This document shows positions 12,163-23,706 of a stretch of DNA of 64,000 nt, one piece after another. The stretch comes from Verpa conica (Eukaryota; Ascomycota; Pezizomycetes; Pezizales; Morchellaceae). The notes under the pieces were generated by a model. It made no database searches. It was not told where the DNA came from and saw only the letters and a program-made list of their open reading frames with translations. Position numbers and translations under genes: made by a program. Location: contig JAUFSD010000001.1 in NCBI GenBank assembly GCA_033030425.1, positions 1,302,001 through 1,366,000 of the forward strand. Direction: 5' to 3'. Each line of letters opens with the position of its first letter. Position 1 is the first letter of the stretch.

Positions 12163-12920
12163 TTATATCGGGTCACCCTTAGGCACAGATGGGAATGCAG
12201 TTGGCGACCTAATCCTCTCCTGATTCAACTTCGCGATCTGCTGCTGCTTCCACCGTCGCACTCTTGTATCAAAGATAGTCCTAATAATCGTTGAAATTAG
12301 TTTCTCACTAGTCGAATATATGGATATATAAAAGAGGGGTTCCGTACTTGTGTAATCTGAATATCCTAGGCTCCTCTTTAGGTTTTTTTGTTTCGAGTAC
12401 TGTCTCTTTTTTATCCTTCTCCTTCTCCGTCTCCTCCTTATCGTTATCTTTCTTTTTATCCTCCTCATCTTTTTCTTTACCTTTCTCATCTTCATCCTTT
12501 TTTCCCTTGTCTTTTTTCTTCTGTTTCTCCTCATACTCTTTCTTCACCTTCTCTACCTCTTCTGCCAACATCCTCTCCTCCTCCTCTTTTCGCTTCTTCT
12601 CAAGCTCCTCTGGGGTTGGGTCTGGGTCCACAAGGGCTATTGCATAGCCACGATCTTTAGGATGATTAGGACAGACATAGAAGAAGTCCTATCATTATTA
12701 TTAACAAATTTCCATTGATAGGTAGTTGTGATTACGAACACACCTTCTTATCCGGTGTCACAAGTACACTCGCCGTCGGCTTATAACACACGGTACACGG
12801 CTTTGCAGCACTCTAAATTTTCCCATCTATCAAAATCCCGTTCTTCCCATCTTGTTCGTAGGGTTTCCCTACCTCCGCCACCTTCCGTAGATGGTAAAGG
12901 TTCTCGAATGGTGCAGCCAT
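12163..12920 (-). CDS. VFA1: VPS4-associated protein Vfa1
   Basis: Endosomal protein that binds the Vps4 AAA-ATPase of the ESCRT pathway. Four exons, 12920-12873, 12812-12744, 12688-12348 and 12280-12163, give 191 residues. It opens with MAAPFENLYHLRKVAE, then the zinc-binding start AKPCTVCYKPTASVLVTPDK and DFFYVCPNHPKDRGYA, a long charged lysine/glutamate helix (PTPEELEKKRKEEEERML onward), and the family ending RSPTAFPSVPKGDPI. All three introns restore the family alignment in phase. The very Lys/Glu-rich middle creates long open frames on the other strand, which are not genes. Confidence 0.92.
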
Positions 12921-13589
12921 AGTGTCAAAGACCCTTTCTTAGGTCTAGAGATGGAGAATGAGCTCTCTAAAGTATGCTGCCTATGTTCCCTTACAAGCTT
13001 GGTAGTTGTGGACTTTGGGGGTGGGGTATACCTGACAAGGAGGACCCCGGATGTAGTGTAGGTACAGTGGGGTTAAGTTTGGGTTTTGAGGCTGAAAGCT
13101 CCGTAGTGACTATTCCGGGATTAGATAATGGCCCGTGCGCAACACGTGAAGCCCAACTTGAGTCTCCGATGCTATTACCAACCTTACGTATGTGCATGAA
13201 AGATTTCGGGAGGCTTACGGTAGAAGAATGGTTTATGTGAGTATTTTGAAGTCGTGAGAAAACATGGAAGCTAATCTTGTACAGCTGTGTTTGATCGCTC
13301 TTTTGCTAGGCGTCCACGCACCTCTCTAATAGCTTTATTGGATTCATATAGTCCTGTGGTTTTATTAGGTACATGGCATTAGCATTGGAATGTTACGCGC
13401 ACGCCAGTCTCTACACTGAGATTATGTAAACAGTGATCTAACTGTCACTAGACTATTGGTAATAGAAGCATGTCTGAGTGATACTGCTATACCTCCGTGA
13501 GTAGGTCATTAGTTTACTCATACTCAAGGATACCTACTCAGGAACAGAATTACAGTCTAATAAGAGTCTCCCTAGTCATTCTAAAATTC
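12921..13589. other. intergenic region upstream of VFA1
   Basis: Upstream region of VFA1. An 88-codon frame (12974-13240) has no recognisable domain and no partner exons, so I do not call it. Nothing else was recognised. Confidence 0.45.
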
Positions 13590-13835
13590 TTATCTACAAA
13601 TACCTCGGATCCCACAAATACGACTAGCACAGCCGTATACCCAGTAGTTGCCATAAGTACTTCCTTCTTCTCAGAAGTCGTAAAAAAATGCATTGAGACT
13701 GCAAACACAACTGTGAAAATACAGATTATCATTAGCTTCCTCTATTCGGATCTCGTGAAATATAGGAAAATGACAGGTGCAACAATTAGCAGTGCTCCGT
13801 TTAGTGAAATTAGGAATCTTAAGAATTCAAGTGTT
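13590..13835 (-). pseudogene. decayed DUF6594 membrane-protein fragment
   Basis: On the minus strand, one frame reads RFLISLNGALLIVAPVIFLY, then a TAG stop shortly after FTRSE, then MIICIFTVVFAVSMHFFTTS and ATTGYTAVLVVFVGS. This matches the C-terminal transmembrane hairpin of the DUF6594 family, which is very common in Pezizomycotina and usually ends in an AYAAVLVVFV-like motif. The helical N-terminal part of the family is not found upstream, and a stop lies in the middle, so this is a broken remnant. No start codon or splice sites rescue it. Confidence 0.55.
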
Positions 13836-14001
13836 GCATGCGACTGGGAGTGTTGGCTTTATGGCGGCTACTACTGCGCGGGCCGATGGGAATATTCGAG
13901 ACCATGTTAGGGAGTCCTCAATGATATTGAGTAGGCAGGAATGGAAGAAGTTTTCTAAAATATGTGATTCGCGGGCACAGAGTGCTATAACATCAGCCTA
14001 G

Positions 14002-14416
14002 AAACCGAAGCACTTAGATCCGACGTTAAGTCCGGTCATCCACCCCAACAACGTACTCGTAAATCGCTGGCGTTTGTGAAATGAACTGCTATTGCATACC
14101 ATATAAAAAAGCGCCAAGTCTATGGTTTTTTATGGAATGCAATATCAGCCCGTTCCAGAAGCGTCAGCCCTTTGCGAGTACTCGAGTATCACGCGCAGAA
14201 CGATCCCAACTACATAATATGACCTAGATGATCCCTTACAAGGGTACCTGGACGCGGCTCCATTTCCTCGACTATGAATGTCCACAAATAAGGAATAGCT
14301 TACGAGTTACGATGACTACACCGGGCTCGTAAGGTATATAACCCTTCCTCAGTCCCTTAGCAATAAAGAATTAAAAAGAACTTCACACATAGATCCAAGC
14401 AAATCACACTTCTACA
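14002..14416. promoter_or_regulatory. upstream region of the ABM-like gene
   Basis: No coding signal. A TATATAA element lies around 14335-14341, about 75 bp before the start codon at 14417, and fits a core promoter. Confidence 0.4.
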
Positions 14417-15028
14417 ATGTCCGTCCTTGAGTTCGCTGTCCTTTCTATTAAACCCTCTCATACTATTAAGACCCCAGAACTCAAGTCTGGCCTACAGGAT
14501 GCTCTTCAAGTCCTAAGCAAAACTTCTGGCTTTCCTTTTAGCCTTCACCAACAAGTCGAGGACCCCCAGATTGTCTATCTACTTGGCTCCTGGAATTCTA
14601 TTGAAGCCCACAATGCCTTCCTCCCATCCCCAGAGAATCGCGTACTACTCGAAAAACTAAAGGATTATATCACTGTCAGAATTATGTTCCACGTCGACAT
14701 CGGCAGATCGATCTTTCCACTAAACGCGCCCTGCGTCGCCTTTAACCGGCACTTTATCAAACCTGGCCAAAAAGGAGCCTTTGAAAAGGTATGGAGAGAG
14801 AATAAGCACCATCTTCAGGATTTCGTGAAGCCATACTCAATGGTGGGTGGGTGGAGAATTGACGGCATTGAAGAAGTGAGTGGAGGAGAATGGGTCCAGT
14901 TTACAGGGTTTTCGTCTGTGGAGCATCACCATGATTTTGCAAAGACAGAGGAGTTCAAAGAATATGGGAAGATAAGAGAGTTTTTGGAGGGGGCTGAGCT
15001 TATGCATGCAAAGAAATTAGAGTGGTAG
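14417..15028 (+). CDS. tandem antibiotic-biosynthesis-monooxygenase-like (dimeric alpha/beta barrel) protein
   Basis: Intronless, 203 residues. Two related halves are visible. The first has VYLLGSWNSIEAHNAFLPSP, the second VQFTGFSSVEHHHDFAKTEE, both of the form hydrophobic strand, then S-x-E/H-x-H-x-x-F, which is typical of fungal proteins with two fused ABM/EthD-like ferredoxin folds. The histidine-rich HRHFIKP and ENKHHLQDF segments sit between them. No signal peptide is seen, so it is probably cytosolic. The substrate cannot be inferred; relatives include cofactor-free monooxygenases and stress-response barrels. The start follows a TATA box and a CAAATCACACTTCTACA leader. Confidence 0.7.
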   Translation: MSVLEFAVLSIKPSHTIKTPELKSGLQDALQVLSKTSGFPFSLHQQVEDPQIVYLLGSWNSIEAHNAFLPSPENRVLLEKLKDYITVRIMFHVDIGRSIFPLNAPCVAFNRHFIKPGQKGAFEKVWRENKHHLQDFVKPYSMVGGWRIDGIEEVSGGEWVQFTGFSSVEHHHDFAKTEEFKEYGKIREFLEGAELMHAKKLEW

Positions 15029-15368
15029 CTATATCTAGGAAGATAGCCATCTACAAGATTCCCCAATAATAATATGTAGGCGGGATACACCTTAATCTCG
15101 CGTCAAGGGTACTATTGCCCTTGTAGAAATTCAGAAAATATTTTATTAGGTATTTATAGTGTGCTTATAATACCGGATTACCTGGAATGCTTCGAGATAT
15201 TAGATATATGTCAACATCCTCGAGATTAGTTTTATGTGGTACATTTATCGGGTATTGTGGGTGACTATATGTAGCTGTTCTATAAGATGCGGTCATCTGG
15301 AACTATTAGGGGGTAGTAAAATAGAGACATTTTGAAATTTTATATAGATCTAGGGGGTTCTGTATAAA
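15029..15368. other. short AT-rich intergenic stretch
   Basis: Nothing recognised. It probably holds the 3' ends of the two converging genes. Confidence 0.4.
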
Positions 15369-15760
15369 TTATTTGTGCAAGAATGCGCTATAGGAGCCTA
15401 TGGCCGTGTGAGCGGGGGTGACTGTAAAAGTACATCCGGTCTTCAGCTCATATCTAGTGCTATAAAACAATTCCTTATTGGTTAGAGCCTCAATCATCCA
15501 CCAAGGATTTAACCTAAGCAACGCGCCTAGCCTCCGCACATTAATGCACATACCTCAATATTATGCCCTCGGTCAAAGGTATAACCTGCTCCCTTACAAT
15601 CTCCTCCCAGCAAGAACCTGCACATGAATGCGGTCTTACAGTCTCCGATGACTTCGCATCCTCCTACGTAGTTGCAGAAGCGAACTGAGGGCCCTCTCGA
15701 AAGAAGAGATATTGAAAAGGCTCCTTCGGTATAAGGCATGTAAGTGAAGCTAATAACCAT
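15369..15760 (-). CDS. candidate small cysteine-rich secreted protein
   Basis: Not recognised as a known family. Two exons, 15760-15554 and 15488-15369, join in phase 0 (GHNIE then ALTNKE) through a 65-nt intron with a GTATGT donor, giving 108 residues. The start MVISFTYMPYTEGA is a short hydrophobic leader. The mature part has six cysteines: RFC, GGC, GDC, FMC and GDC closely spaced, and one later in KTGCTF. The C-terminus is polar. Size, leader and cysteine spacing suggest an extracellular effector-like or antimicrobial-type protein, but this is inference. Weak points are the short leader and the GAG acceptor; an upstream exon could supply a longer signal peptide. Confidence 0.42.
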
Positions 15761-16184
15761 GATCACACATATTAATAATGAGCTAGAAAATCGCCAAGTC
15801 GGCAAAAAGAGTAAAGCTGAGCGACGCCGGAGAGAGGGTATTGAAGCGGGAGAAAGGGGAATCTGTGCAGTGGGCTGATAGTAATGTGGTAGTGGATTTG
15901 ACAGAAGACTAGGTACTATGTAGTTGGCTGCTATCATGCGTAGGCTAGCGAGATGGAATTGGAATTTTATAAAATTCATTTTATCTTATTAAACAGAAAG
16001 CTCATGCCTCATCCAGCCAGTATTAAAGCCAAGAAAGCCAACCAGAACATAAAAATCCTTCCTATGGGTCATCCTGCCACAATAGGAAATACAGCCAATA
16101 AAGAAAGTTCACTAAAGTCATACTCAATTGTTCCTCCTCCGAACACTAAAAGCTTGCAAATGAATGTTTGCAAAGTAAATATAA

Positions 16185-19031
16185 TCAACTTATAATTCCT
16201 AAGGACTCCTTCGCATCAAGCCAGACCTGCTTCGACTCCCTTTTTTCCTGGGCCTCAAAGAATTTATTTGATAGAGGCTCAAGATCGCTATCACTCCCAG
16301 CACCTTTTTTGTTCTCCTCAGCATCACCATCAGCAAATGGTAATGCCACACAGTCATCATATATCGTACTCCACGGCCTACTATTTGGTTCTTCATCTAC
16401 AGTACCAAATGCAGACTGGCTAGGTACTGCTAGGTCATTGGAGACCCTGCTCGAAGGTATATCTAGTTCAAAATGAGATTCAAGTTGTAGCTTCGAGTCA
16501 TAGAGACGTGTGACAATATTTCCATTGCCAGGAGACGTATCTCCGGTAAGTTCAATAGTACTATCATGTTCCAGCATCTCTTTTGGAAGTGTTGGCTGAA
16601 ATATAATGCTAGACAAATCCGATACGGAGACGCCTAAATCATGCTTTCTACTTGGTAGCTCAGGGGTTTGGCTCATTGGGGTTTCTTCATCATGATATTC
16701 TTGATAGAAGTGGTCTTTATTTGGTTTTTTACCCCCAATAGCAGAAGACATAGTTATTACCTTAGAACTCCCACTAAAACTCACCTTTCCCCTTAGTTTT
16801 GCAATACTGTTTGTAAATGTTCTCCTGAGTGTCATGCTCCTAGATCGAATCATGGACCTTGGTCTCCTGTTCTTTTGGTGGTCACTCCTTTGCTCGACGT
16901 CAGCGTTGGTTTCAGGATTAGCTATAGTGCTAGGTATAAAATTGGCAATTGTCGTTCTTCGAAGCCTTCCTTGGTCCTTATTTTGAATACTAGAACGCTC
17001 CCATATTCTTTCTCCAAGGGAGATACTATTCTTTAGAGAAAATCCTTTTGAAGTACTGGATTTCCAAGGGTCTTTAACCTTACTATTTGGCACTGGTAAA
17101 CTACTTATACGAGTGTTAGGCTTAACCCAGCTAGAATATCTAGTTCTTTCACCTGTAAAATTTGTAGGGGATTTTATTCTATCAAATAGTTCTCCATCCC
17201 GAAGATGATTAAAATGCCAATTGTCCATAACTAATGGAGGGTGCCTTGAGTCGTTATGATCTTTCATGTGAATATTTTCAAATCCTTCCCTATGCTGCTG
17301 GATAAAAGTATCCTGGGAGTTTGAAGACTCCTTGTTTCGTATATTTACCTGAGGCACCCTCTGAAGTTCTCGATCTCGTTTTTGAGTTTTCTTCAAGTGT
17401 GCAAGCGAACTACTTCTAGTGAAAGCACCCTCATTTGTAATGGGCTCCGGAGATTTGTTAGCGCTGCGATTTGACCATGGAAACTTGAAAGATGAATTTC
17501 CCGGTGAATCACTAGTGCTTATCCTGTCTGAAGGTCTGGGGGTTCGATTTAGCATACGTGTAGTCGTATTGCTAGGTACTTTTGAGGGCTCTGATGGTTC
17601 AGGGGGGCTCCCCATCGACCCAGCTAGAGATACACAGCGCGAGGTTTCATGGGATGGGTAGAAGGATGAATTATTGTCGATAGATTGACGAAACTGATAA
17701 CCAGGTGTTGGGGGGCAGACAAAAGCAGGTGTATTAGCGCCTGTGTTGCCTGTAGTTGCTGCTTCAATGGGGGGGTAGAACTTAGAGACACTCTTTGCAA
17801 TATCTGGAGTTGTGCTGCATGTACTTGAGCGATTTTCAAGACCACAATTCTGGTTATGGTCGGGAGACGAAGGAAATGACATAAAGGTACTTGTTGAGGG
17901 CCGAACCCATGTGGGAATCTTGGAGAAAAGCTCATTTGGTGTGAAACAGTCCCCACTGGTTGAATTATTGTCTCTCTGTTTCTTGGCACTTATCGAGTTC
18001 TCTGTAATTGCCCTCTCGTTTTCGGCGGTGGTGCCATCTTTCCTATCAACCTTATGTACTACTCAAAAAAAGGATCAATCCCTGACTCACCAAGGCTGAC
18101 TCCAGCTCTACTAATATCATATTCCTCCCGTTGGTCATTCAAGTCTCCTCCGTAGCCTAAGCCCCCCTTCAAAGATCTCCCACTAATGCTTAGCCTATTC
18201 TCTATTACGTGAGCCGCCGCCTTAGAACCATCACTAATTGATGCAATTGTAGTAGCAATGCTAGGCATTAAATATGGATTCAAGCCTGGTGTAGAAGGCA
18301 TACTTATCAGATCTGCCTCAGAATCTGTTGGCGTTTTCCGCGGGGGACTTTGAACTGATAAGACTGCTGTCGTTACAGGTAAAGAGATTGGTAAGGTAAT
18401 GTAGTTTTTATTCCTTAATGAAATTGACTTGGGGTCGTCTTTAGCTATTTCTCGTCCCAGTGAACTGGTCAAAGTTGGCATCGACTTTCCTGAAATTAGA
18501 GACTTGTAGGTGCTACTGGAACTAGGAGCAGCTGCTCTTATTGATCCACGAAGTTCACCTGCTGAAGATGACCTAGGTTGCAGACGGAGACTAGAACATT
18601 TGTCCGTTAAACCTACGATAAATGGTCTGAAGGGGGGATAGCTTTAGGTGGAATAGCTTATACCTATGGATAGATTCCATTGCACTGTAGTTAAGGAGGG
18701 GCATTTCCCTTCTCTTACCTGCAAGCTTACTGTCTAGACCCTCTGGCCCAATGGCCCCACGTTGCTCAGCTGCATGAGAATCAGGATAATCTCCGTTTAG
18801 AAAATCCTCTATGGACACTCTATATGCTGCTTGTACAGCATTCTGTAAACTGGACCTCTCATACTCTTCTTGGTGAGCTTGAAAGAGTTCCCTTTCCTCA
18901 TTATAGAATGCTTCGATGCTTTGACGAGATGTTTGGGGATGGGGTATCGAAATACGACGTAGGATTTTGGGGGGTACCACTGATTTGTGAACTAGGACCG
19001 AGTTATTCCGACGACAGCAAAGGACAGACAT
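16185..19031 (-). CDS. large disordered serine-rich protein of unknown function
   Basis: Predicted exons 19031-18664, 18626-18091 and 18061-16185 give 926 residues. I do not recognise the family. The N-terminal about 120 residues look folded: SRQSIEAFYNEERELFQAHQ continues into a helix and VSIEDFLNGDYPDSHAAEQR. The rest is Ser/Thr/Pro/Asn-rich with many SP/TP and basic-Ser motifs (for example PRSMIRSRSMTLRRTFTN), typical of a phosphorylated scaffold or regulator. It has no membrane segment or signal peptide. Intron 1 is 37 nt. The second join needs a 29-nt intron (18062-18090) or a frameshift in a run of seven T on the coding strand, so the N- and C-terminal parts could be mis-joined. Confidence 0.65.
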
Positions 19032-20198
19032 GTTTCTTAACTATTTAAATAGGCCTTTTTTCAGGTGTGGAAGAACAAGCAAGGAGATTGAGCAAATAAT
19101 TGTGCTCCGAGTACACGGTAATACTGAAGGGGGGAAACTTGATGCAAGGAGTGGCGAAAGAGTTTAGTAAACTGTGTTCAATGTCTTTACGAGGGCTTAA
19201 AGGCAAAAAAGACGAAGTTTAAAATCTAAACCTTGTTCTCGCAAAGATGAAATCTTGGCCCCCAAAATAAAACAAACTCTCCATAAACGAGGTTTCCTCC
19301 TAAAACAATCAATTCATATCTAAGCGATTTTATAGTATCCGAGATAGATAACTGCAGTACATCATATATCGGTAAAAATCCTCGGCGAACACGCAAGTTA
19401 TAAGCTGTGCCTGAGGATGATTTCCAAATGAAGAAGGTAACATCACATGATATTGTGGGTTCGGCCGCTTCGCAAGGTACCAGAACCTTAACCGGAGATA
19501 CATATACCGACAACAACCATGTTCTCCCAAAAGGGTGCCTCAGGAAACAAGTACTGTCCCGGTAAAAACTTGCGGGTATCTCTTAAATGGCGTGTTGTCC
19601 GATGGTGCAGAACGACGTTTGTATGTTATCCTTGGACTAATACCATATTTTGTGCTTGGTACATGAAGTCTCAAAGGTGTAGGCCGAACTTTTCACATGG
19701 GAAATCAACATAATCTTAAAGCCTGTAGAAGAGTTTCAGTTGAGTAGTGCAAGGGTACCCAGGAACTGGCCAATCAAAAAGGTCATCTCTGCCACAGGCT
19801 CCCAATCTCTAGAAAGTCTACATTGCGAAGCGAGGCCGGATGTAGCTTCTAACAGTAAGTTTTCCAAGGGGCACTCTATGGCCCTTGTCATCCCAGTAAA
19901 CATCATGGGGCATGCTGCAAAAGATTCTCCCCACGAGCCAACCCAGTTACTTTTAACTGGCCAGAAACTATTTACTCCGCTTACAGCGATGAGCACTAAA
20001 ATGAACTGGGCAGGAGCTCCCCAGAGAAAACATATCGTGGGCGCCGGATGTCATAGGAACATCCATATACAAGCTCTAAGTTCAAAAGGCATTCATATCC
20101 CACATTACGAGCTGATATCGCTTACCCATACCTCTCGTCACCGCTAGATCCAGTCAATTGTATAATTATATCTTCTTTCAAGACCTCTAACCCGCAAC
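19032..20198. other. intergenic region between divergent genes
   Basis: About 1.15 kb. Open frames of 60-135 codons occur on both strands between 19226 and 20147, but none has a recognisable domain, a codon pattern like the neighbours or consistent splice sites. It may contain an old gene remnant, which I cannot identify. Confidence 0.4.
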
Positions 20199-21869
20199 AT
20201 GGTATTCAACTCAAAGATGGTCCATTTCTCAACACTAGTGGTGTCAGCCCTCGGGCTCTCACTGGGTGCAAACGCGTCTCCAATGACATATAGTGGCAAT
20301 AAGGGAGATAAAAGGCTCGGGGTTCAAGCACACAGAGGAGGGCTTGGGTATAGACCAGAGAGTAAGTGAAATTTAGAATTCCTCACCGGAAGCTCCTATC
20401 CAGAGTACTCATCGTTCAGGCACCTTATGGGCATTTGCAAATGCTCTCGAGCTCGGTGTTGATGTTCTTGAGATGGACACTGTAAGTTTTCAATGCTAAG
20501 TTCAAATTTACATGAGAAGACTTACTGATATGCCGTAGGTGTTCACTAAAGATGGTATTGTAGGTATTAATATCTCAGTTTAAGAATTCATAAAGCTGAT
20601 ATACGTGTAGTCCGTCATCTGGCATGACCATCAGATTTCGCCATTAAAGTGTAAAGATACTGAGCCCAACGCTACATATGTAGGGCAGGTAAGCCAGGCC
20701 ACAGCGTGTTATTGGAGGAGTTTTACTTACTACGAGATTTGTGGCTGGTTTTAGTTTATTGCAAATTTGACGCTTGCACAAGTCCAGGTATATTCGATGA
20801 CAAGTCTAAGCGGTGAGCTTTTGTGACTGAACTTTTTTAGACTCTTGACTGCGGAAGTCTACAGCTCGACCTTCATAAACAAGCTGAGAGTAAGGGTTCT
20901 TTCTTTACTATGTGAATCCGTAACTGACTAAGTAAAAGTGCACCCTGGAGCCAAGATCCCTACTCTTGATGAAGTTATCGACCTGATTGAATGCTATGAC
21001 GATAAGAAGGTCGAAATAAACTTGGAAGTAAGTCCTACTTTTTTCTCCATCACATAACAAATTGGTTCTAACCTTTATAGACTAAACTTGATCCCGTACG
21101 TCCTAACGAGACCTTATCTATCGATAAATACATCAACGATATCGTGCCTGCCCTCCAGAAGCGTGGATGGGCCGATAAAACTTACATTCAGTCTTTTGAT
21201 TGGCGTACCATCATTGGAATTAAGGCAAAATTCCCCAAAACTAGGACCGTTGCCCTTTTGGATGAAAACACTACCCTCCGCGTGGATCCGCGTGGTGTCC
21301 CCGGGTATCCTTGGTTGGGTGGAGTCAACGTATGCGTCACGCTCCTGTTCTTATAAATCCCTACGAAGTCAGAAACTCACCTCTCGTGTTTTATTATAGC
21401 TCGATGACTTTAACGGTGATTGGGTTGCTGCTGCGAAATCTATCGGCGCAAGTATCTTGTCTCCCGTCCACGGTGTTCCTTCAACTGGTACTCCGAACAC
21501 CCCAGGCTACACGCCTTATATTACCAAAGATGTAGTAAAGAGGGCACACAAACTTGGGATGCAGGTTATTCCTTGGACTGTTGATTACGAGATCACTATG
21601 GACAAGATGATGGAGTAAGTTTTGTTGCTACATTTTTAAAACCTGGAGATCTTATACTTATAATTTCTACTATAGTGATGGAGTCGAGTAAGAACCCTTA
21701 CATGATTATTCCTAGAGATACATAGCTAACCATTAACCACATCAGTGGTATCATTTCCAACTACCCTGAACGTGTTTTCTTTGTTGGCGAGGAGCGTGGA
21801 ATGGACATTGGTACCAGGATTAGCCACCCCAAGCCCGAGTGCCTCAAGAACGCCAATATCTCTACTTAG
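20199..21869 (+). CDS. secreted glycerophosphodiester phosphodiesterase (GDPD family)
   Basis: Hydrolyses glycerophosphodiesters to glycerol-3-phosphate and an alcohol; probably extracellular, for phosphate or choline scavenging. Eleven exons and ten short introns read in phase, roughly 350 residues. The N-terminus has a hydrophobic signal (STLVVSALGLSLGANA); initiation at 20199 or at the second Met (20217) is possible. Catalytic signatures: VQAHRGGLGYRPE (HRG), LEMDTVFTKDG (metal-binding E and D) and VIWHDHQISP (HD). Later segments KVEINLETKLDP, YIQSFDWRTI, VIPWTVDYE and DGIISNYPE are the usual barrel strands, ending with the NYPE motif. Intron 1 is 20362-20419. Exon 10 is a 12-nt micro-exon (21676-21687). 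Confidence 0.9.
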
Positions 21870-22553
21870 ATTTATGGGGAAAGAACACGATAATAAGAAT
21901 ACCCTATGGCTAAGGAGGGGGGGATTGCATTATGGTAGGAGCTCGAGGGAGTGGAGAATAATAGATATAGAGTAAAAGAGGCAGCGAATACCCCTGAATG
22001 TCTCATAATTAATACAACTGTTTTACGTATAGAATTTTTTAGAGACCCTAGCACACTAACTAGTATTCATATATTAGAAAATTCTCTTAAGTTCAAAAAG
22101 TTCCTGTTTGAAAATTTGTATTCCCTGAGAGGAAGTTTATTACTTTCTTACTACCTATCTAAACATGGTATATGGTCAATAGAAACCTTAGAGTGCCAGT
22201 TTATAAAGTCCAGGCTTGGTACGGAAGATGCCCTCTCTAAGAAAAGCTAATGGCCTTTGATGACTGCAGATAGAACACTTGTTTGTTAGTAGCGAGTGAT
22301 TCTACATGAACATCTATAGTTACCCTTATCGCCATCAGATAAGATCCTGTCAACATCTGACATCACACCACCAGCAGCTACTGCATTTACTGTATTAACC
22401 TCCATAAGCTCCTTCAAGCTCCAACAACCCCAAGCACAATACGAAAAAACGTAGCCCATAGCGCATCAAAAAAATGCCACCCATAAACGCCCGAGTGCGC
22501 CTCTCCCTCCCCACGCTCAGACCCCGCTGACCAGCGCAAACAAGACCTTAACC
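21870..22553. other. intergenic region
   Basis: AT-rich just after the GDPD gene, then a C-rich leader before the next start codon. A 99-codon frame at 21951-22250 has no domain and an AT-driven composition, so it is not called. Confidence 0.4.
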
Positions 22554-22865
22554 ATGCCTATGGCCGCGGCAACAATGGCGGCCCTCCTCTTCGTGTACAC
22601 TCGCACCTCCATCAACGCTGCAAAGATCAATGCCAAGATCCATCGTGAAGCCGATGGCGGGCAGATATCGTGGCGGAATCAGAGCCTACGCCAACACGGG
22701 CAGATCGAGTTGCCGGAGGAACCTCTGCCTGAGCAAGGAGGAATTGCGAGAGTTATTGATAGGGTTTCGACGGGGAGGAGTGTAGGCGAAGGAGTAGCTG
22801 TGAAGGGGGTTGGGGGTGAAGAGGGGAGGGTGAGAGAGAAGGTAAAAGAGATGAAGGGGAGATAG
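22554..22865 (+). CDS. small conserved fungal protein with an N-terminal membrane anchor
   Basis: Single exon, 103 residues. It begins MPMAAATMAALLFVYTRTSI, a short hydrophobic segment followed by basic residues, then AAKINAKIHREADGGQISWR and QSLRQHGQIELPEE. The HREADGG core followed by an N-x-S-x-R-x-H-G motif is a pattern I recall from short hypothetical proteins across Pezizomycotina; that recall is not verified here. The C-terminal third is low-complexity Gly/Glu/Lys. Function unknown; a mitochondrial or ER membrane-tethered peptide is plausible. Confidence 0.55.
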   Translation: MPMAAATMAALLFVYTRTSINAAKINAKIHREADGGQISWRNQSLRQHGQIELPEEPLPEQGGIARVIDRVSTGRSVGEGVAVKGVGGEEGRVREKVKEMKGR

Positions 22866-23706
22866 GGAGCTTTTTATATATCTTTTTTCTTCTCCTTTAT
22901 AGCTTAGCTTATATCAACTATGAGCTTGAAAGAGTGGTAGTTTCGGGCCTATTTGGTAAATTCAAGTCATGGGTTATTTATATCGCCCTTAATGAGTACT
23001 ACCTTTTAGGTAACCCGAGATGGTGGCCGGGGTGAAAGCAGTGGTAGTTTCCTAATATCTGCATACATTTATCATTTTCTAGTCACATGGCTGGTTTTTT
23101 GTAAAAAAAAATGTAGCATCTCCCTCAATAGAAGTTGATATTCACGCACAAAGTCTCACTCGGCTCTGGTAATAATAAGTATAGCAAAGAGAGATGGATT
23201 CAGAGGGATTATACCCGTACTACAATCACCTACTCTTCTTTCTCATTATAGACCACCAGGTATACGTACAACTAACCTCTACTATAAACCCCGTATAATC
23301 CATCATTTATATCCATCCACTCCATCCTATTCAGCTCAAGGACTCAGTGATCAGCCAAGGCATGATTGTATTATACGAATCCCATTTCACCTACTGTATT
23401 ACCACCAAACAATCACAACATCATATTTATCATCCACATGCGTTAAAGGGAAGCTACAAAAAGCCAAATAGACCTAAACAAGGAAAGCATCCAAGAAAAA
23501 ATAGGAAAATGAGGGAAAAAGATATCATTAACAATACAAGAGAAAAGGAAAAGAAAAACGCCATTCCCACCATCTTTTTTTATCCCCTCACTTCTCCATT
23601 TCTGTAAAGCAGTAAAGACTAGCCACATCCCATTAAATAGGATCAAAAAGGGGCATGAAATTAAGACCACTCCAATGCAACAAACCACCCATACGTTTCT
23701 CTCTAC
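22866..23706. other. intergenic, 3' region of two converging genes
   Basis: AT-rich with A-rich tracts at 23490-23560. No gene recognised. Confidence 0.4.

Noticed and set aside
12388..12660. Plus-strand Ser/Pro/Phe-rich frame
   Set aside because: It is the complement of the Lys/Glu-rich exon of VFA1.
19736..20147. Possible transporter remnant on either strand
   Set aside because: No motif could be matched with confidence and the frames oppose each other.
21951..22250. 99-codon frame after the GDPD gene
   Set aside because: AT-rich composition, no domain, no supporting promoter or splice structure.
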